In this document: positions 55,824-58,760 of the stretch, piece by piece
Numbering within the stretch: the stretch's first letter is position 1
Layout of the letters: every line of letters starts with the position of its first letter
DNA from: Caldilineaceae bacterium
GTDB taxonomy: Bacteria; Chloroflexota; Anaerolineae; Caldilineales; Caldilineaceae
DNA: 58,760 bases
Direction: 5' to 3'
Assembly: GCA_022821585.1 (NCBI GenBank)
Contig: JAJEDI010000059.1
Coordinates: 1-58,760, forward strand
Program-made: the position numbers and the translations under genes
Notes under the pieces: model-generated
What the model saw: only the letters and a program-made list of their open reading frames with translations
Databases searched by the model: none
Told to the model about the DNA's origin: nothing

Positions 55824-56915
55824 CTACAGGTCCACTCGCCTCCCCGTCCGCGACGACTCATACGCGGCATCGAAAATCTGCAAAATGTGGTGAGCGTCAT
55901 CGATGCTCACCACCGGCTTTCCCCCCTCACGCACAGCCCGCACAAAGTCAGTCACATACTCAAACCCCCACTGCTCCGCATAAACCGGCCGCGGCGCCGG
56001 CGGAAAATCAAACCGCCGCTCAGGCGCCCCTGCCCACGCCGGCGCCGCGCTGCTCACTGTCAGCAAGCCGTCTCCCACCGGCCCCCAAGACGCCGCCCCC
56101 AATTGACCCCGCACCGCCATAAATGTATCGTTGCGCGGTCCGATCCCGCTCAGCAAATACCCCATGTGCAAACAGGCGTGTACCCCGTTCTCATACTCCA
56201 GCGCCACCGTCGCCGCATCCTCCACGCCCTCTTGACTCGCGTCCGTGCGCCGGCTGCAAAGCGCCGTAACCGAGCGCACCCTGGCCTGTGCAAACATCTG
56301 GAACAGCGTCAGCCAGTGCCCGCCTTCCATATGCAAAATGCCGCCACCCTCCGTCTCCAGGCGGTACATCCAGTGGTCGGGCTCGCGCAGTCCTGGGGCG
56401 ACCTGAATCGTCACCAGCCGCGCTTCCATCGCCAGCAACTTCCCCAGCACCCCCTCGTCCAGACACCGGCGGATCTCCTGCGCCACCGGATGCCGCGGCC
56501 ACGGATACCCGATTTGCACGACCAGGTTTTTCTCACTGGCCAGTTCGCAAACCGGCAGCAGCTCCGGCGCCGTGCGCGCCGCCTGCTTCTCGATAAACAT
56601 ATGCTTGCCGGCCTCCGCCAGCCGCTCCGCGGCCCGCGTCGCCTCGTCCGGCGGCAGCATCACCACCGCCGCATCAAACCCGTCCCACTCAAAAAATTCA
56701 CACAGGTTGTCGAAAATGCGGGCCTCCGGATCGTACCGCGCCAGGTTCTCCAGCGCCTCCGCCTCACCCGCATCCCACTCGCAATAGGCCGTGATCCGCG
56801 CGTCCTCCTGCCCATGGAACGACTTGATCAGCCCGTGATTGCCGTCCGGCTCCAGCCCGCCCGCATGAATGCGCAGGCCCACCACCGCGACGCGCAAAGG
56901 TTCTGAACCGTTCAT
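55824..56915 (-). CDS. Gfo/Idh/MocA-family oxidoreductase, EKQ variant
   Basis: A 363-residue member with VVGLRIHAGG at the N-terminus instead of a clean GxGxxG. The motif FIEKQAART near residue 110 replaces the conserved Pro with Gln. EGGHWLTLFQMFAQ near 195 is the His region. The gene begins with ATG at 56915 and overlaps the end of the next gene upstream (56912) by four bases (ATGA), so the two are coupled and may act as partners. Confidence 0.82.
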   Translation of the reverse strand: MNGSEPLRVAVVGLRIHAGGLEPDGNHGLIKSFHGQEDARITAYCEWDAGEAEALENLARYDPEARIFDNLCEFFEWDGFDAAVVMLPPDEATRAAERLAEAGKHMFIEKQAARTAPELLPVCELASEKNLVVQIGYPWPRHPVAQEIRRCLDEGVLGKLLAMEARLVTIQVAPGLREPDHWMYRLETEGGGILHMEGGHWLTLFQMFAQARVRSVTALCSRRTDASQEGVEDAATVALEYENGVHACLHMGYLLSGIGPRNDTFMAVRGQLGAASWGPVGDGLLTVSSAAPAWAGAPERRFDFPPAPRPVYAEQWGFEYVTDFVRAVREGGKPVVSIDDAHHILQIFDAAYESSRTGRRVDL

Positions 56916-57946
56916 AATAAGACCGTCTTCCCCTCCCCCGCCGATGCATGCGCGGCCTCAATAATCTGCAGCGACCTGATAATCTCCTCCACCTTGTATC
57001 CACTGCTCCCCTCGCCCCGGATCGCCGCCGCAAACGCCTTAATCGACGACCTCCCCTCCGACCCATACCCGGGCACCTGCGCCGAAGGAAATTCAAAGCT
57101 GCGCGTCGGCGCGCCCGACCACTCCGGATGTTCGCTCTTGATCGTGCACCGCCCCTCGTCCACATCCCACTTGATCCACCCCAGCGACCCGCGCAGCCCG
57201 ATCGAGATCTCCCCGTCCCCCGACGTGAAATACCCCGCATGCAGGCTGCCGATCATCCCGTTGTCAAAGCCCAACGAGACCGCCGCCGCGTCCTCCACGT
57301 CGATGTCGTGCCCCCCGACATTGGCCTCGATCGCCGCAACCCGCGCCACCTCCGCGCCCGTCATATACCGCATCAGGTCGAACCAGTGACAGCCCAGAAA
57401 GTTGAGAATCCCTCCGCCCGCATTTTCGCGACTGAAATACCAGTTCTGGGGGTCCCGTCTGGCCACGCTCGACGTCAGAAAACGGAACTCAATCGAATAC
57501 GGCTTCCCCAGCAGTCCCGCCGCCCACGTCTTCCTGATAAGGTTCGCGATCGGATGAAAACGCCACGTGTAGCCGCACGAAAAATGCAGATTATTGCGCC
57601 GTACAGCCTCGGCCACAGGAACCAGCGCACTCGAGTGCACCGCATATGGCTTCTCACCCCACACGTGCACGCCAGCCTCGGCCACCTCCAACATCCACGA
57701 AGGCATGTCCTTCAAGTAAGTGGACACCATCACCGCATCCGGCTTGGCCTGCGACAAGAGTTCGCCCAGGCTGTCGTAAAACGGCACGTCCTCAACATCC
57801 GCCTTCAAATTGGGCTTCACCCCTTCCGGGTCCGGGTCGTAAAACCCCACCAGCTCGATCTCATCCGCCAGCAGCATCAGCGTGTCCCGGTACATGTTCG
57901 CATGCATCAGCGAAACGCCCGCCTGCGCAAATCTTAGTTTTCCCAT
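56912..57946 (-). CDS. Gfo/Idh/MocA-family oxidoreductase
   Basis: A 344-residue member with QAGVSLMHANMY at the N-terminus in place of a classic GxGxxG, an intact EKP motif (VWGEKPYAV near 100), and LGCHWFDLMRYMTG as the substrate-side His. ATG at 57946 (GGAGAG about 11 bases upstream) is preferred to an ATG at 57964. It is the upstream gene of the coupled pair with 55824-56915 and follows the unidentified gene at 58023 by 76 bases. Confidence 0.88.
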   Translation of the reverse strand: MGKLRFAQAGVSLMHANMYRDTLMLLADEIELVGFYDPDPEGVKPNLKADVEDVPFYDSLGELLSQAKPDAVMVSTYLKDMPSWMLEVAEAGVHVWGEKPYAVHSSALVPVAEAVRRNNLHFSCGYTWRFHPIANLIRKTWAAGLLGKPYSIEFRFLTSSVARRDPQNWYFSRENAGGGILNFLGCHWFDLMRYMTGAEVARVAAIEANVGGHDIDVEDAAAVSLGFDNGMIGSLHAGYFTSGDGEISIGLRGSLGWIKWDVDEGRCTIKSEHPEWSGAPTRSFEFPSAQVPGYGSEGRSSIKAFAAAIRGEGSSGYKVEEIIRSLQIIEAAHASAGEGKTVLL

Positions 57947-58022
57947 AATTGACGTTCTCTCCAACTGCTTTGACGAATCCGCTTGTCTTTAGAGCGACTA
58001 CCTGTCACAGGCCGCCGCTATC

Positions 58023-58613
58023 TCATGTTTCAGCCCAGATCTCGTCCGCGATCAGACAGGAGCTGAGCGGCCGCCCCACGAGCGCAATCCAGTCCTGGCG
58101 GGCATACAGGTCGCCGGGCACCATCTCCCCGTTCACCTCAAGGCCGGCCCCGTTGGCCACGACAAAGAGACAGTACGTGTACAAGCCCGACTTTCCCGCC
58201 ACGCCGTGATGAACAAACGGCGCCTCCAGACCGGTCCACGCCGCCCCCACGGTCCCGTCCACGCTGTCAATCGAGTAGCCCAGCCGCTGCCTCATATCCC
58301 CGCCCCGGCCAAAACGCGCCGTGATGACCCGAGTGCCGCAAGCCGCCAGCGAATTGTCGCTGTCCCGATACATCCTGTCGTAAAGCCACCGCGCCATCTC
58401 CGGGTTGTCCGTATAAACAGCGCTCGCCGGCGCCGACGGCATGCACGCGGGCTCAATATGCAGAAAGCCCGCGTGCCCGCCCCCCGCCGGGCTGTACTCA
58501 GTCTCAAACAAGCTGAAGCGCGCACAATCCTCCTCCGCCCCCGCCTCCCGCAGATACAGCAAATAATGAATCCCACTCCATATGGGCGTCTGATCACTCT
58601 GTTGCCGAGTCAC
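58023..58613 (-). CDS. Protein of unknown function
   Basis: A 196-residue protein that I do not recognise. It has no signal peptide or membrane segment. It contains several aromatic and acidic residues (WSGIHYLLYLREAGAEEDC, MARWLYDRMYRDSDNSLAA) and ends with a region rich in small beta-strand-like segments (GLEVNGEMVPGDLYARQDWIAL), possibly a cupin-like or small beta-barrel fold. GTG at 58613 with GGAG seven bases upstream. It is co-directional with and close to the coupled Gfo pair, so it may be their functional partner. It is the last gene before the end repeat. Confidence 0.6.
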   Translation of the reverse strand: MTRQQSDQTPIWSGIHYLLYLREAGAEEDCARFSLFETEYSPAGGGHAGFLHIEPACMPSAPASAVYTDNPEMARWLYDRMYRDSDNSLAACGTRVITARFGRGGDMRQRLGYSIDSVDGTVGAAWTGLEAPFVHHGVAGKSGLYTYCLFVVANGAGLEVNGEMVPGDLYARQDWIALVGRPLSSCLIADEIWAET

Positions 58614-58664
58614 TCCCCTACTCCAATCCTCGAATTCAAACTCTCATAGTCGATTGAGCAGTTT

Positions 58665-58760
58665 CTGACCACTGACCACTAACCACTGCAGTTGGGCGGT
58701 CGGCCGCAAGCGGCCTCCCATGTGGCGGGGGGGCGCCCCCCGCACCCCCCCCCCCCCCAA
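58665..58760 (+). repeat. Composite heptamer/double-hairpin repeat, copy D (at window edge)
   Basis: Two CTGACCA units, one CTAACCA and CTGCAGTT, then GGGCGGTC. Hairpin one here reads GGCCGC-AA-GCGGCC, different from the other copies but still fully paired. Hairpin two is GCGGGGGG/CCCCCCGC. The window then ends in a long C run, probably an assembly break. Confidence 0.85.

Overview
The window is G+C-rich bacterial DNA. Gene content suggests a heterotrophic Chloroflexota member, perhaps Caldilineaceae-like. This is an inference from: a fused alpha-beta glycyl-tRNA synthetase, a Rex regulator, a four-domain S1 protein, lipoprotein-type transport proteins, and an unusual density of Gfo/Idh/MocA oxidoreductases (seven), phytanoyl-CoA dioxygenase-like enzymes (two), enolase-superfamily enzymes (three) and an MlrC-type metallopeptidase. 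No rRNA or other strong taxonomic marker is present. The left edge cuts through an IS982-type transposase and the right edge ends in a G/C-homopolymer repeat, so both ends look like assembly breaks at repeats.

Layout. 1-5977: IS remnant, two tandem epimerase/dehydratase paralogues, then two tandem enolase-superfamily paralogues. 6040-13142: core and housekeeping genes (glyQS fusion, PhyH dioxygenase, SDR, rex, rsmG, Nudix). 13155-15634: a minus-strand block rpsA-rpsU-infA, three factors that act on the 30S subunit in initiation, with a near-consensus promoter upstream and an intrinsic terminator downstream. 16005-19995: a moxR-DUF58-DUF4129 operon. 20277-20954: a repeat cluster and tRNA-Arg(CCU). 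20994-26049: MlrC, SDR, a glycosidase-like beta-propeller protein and a Gfo oxidoreductase. 26244-28296: an AT-richer two-gene operon (AAA/OLD-like ATPase plus a protein with a D...ExK nuclease-like motif), a candidate defence module. 28573-36398: MFS transporter, then a divergent exporter (lipoprotein adaptor, 945-residue permease, fused double ATPase). 36896-41367: Gfo, DegT aminotransferase, heparinase II/III-like lyase. 41720-42913: Fic AMP-transferase in an AT-richer pocket. 43028-49203: HpaI-type aldolase and a proV-proW-proX glycine betaine type importer with two substrate-binding paralogues. 49357-58613: rhamnonate dehydratase-like enzyme, glycosyltransferase, five Gfo oxidoreductases, a second PhyH and an unidentified protein.

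Functionally the accessory part reads as uptake and oxidation or dehydration of sugars, sugar acids and polyuronides (heparinase, enolase-superfamily dehydratases, Gfo dehydrogenases, class II aldolase), with osmolyte import.

The most unusual feature is a dispersed family of intergenic heptanucleotide runs (TGACCAC/TAACCAC type) that nearly always end in CTGCAGTT. They occur at nine sites, four of which continue into a module of two G+C-rich hairpins. In one copy the first hairpin has changed on both arms while keeping its pairing. Two runs form the 3' ends and stop codons of neighbouring genes. A second family of GTAGGGGC... palindromes is also scattered between genes.
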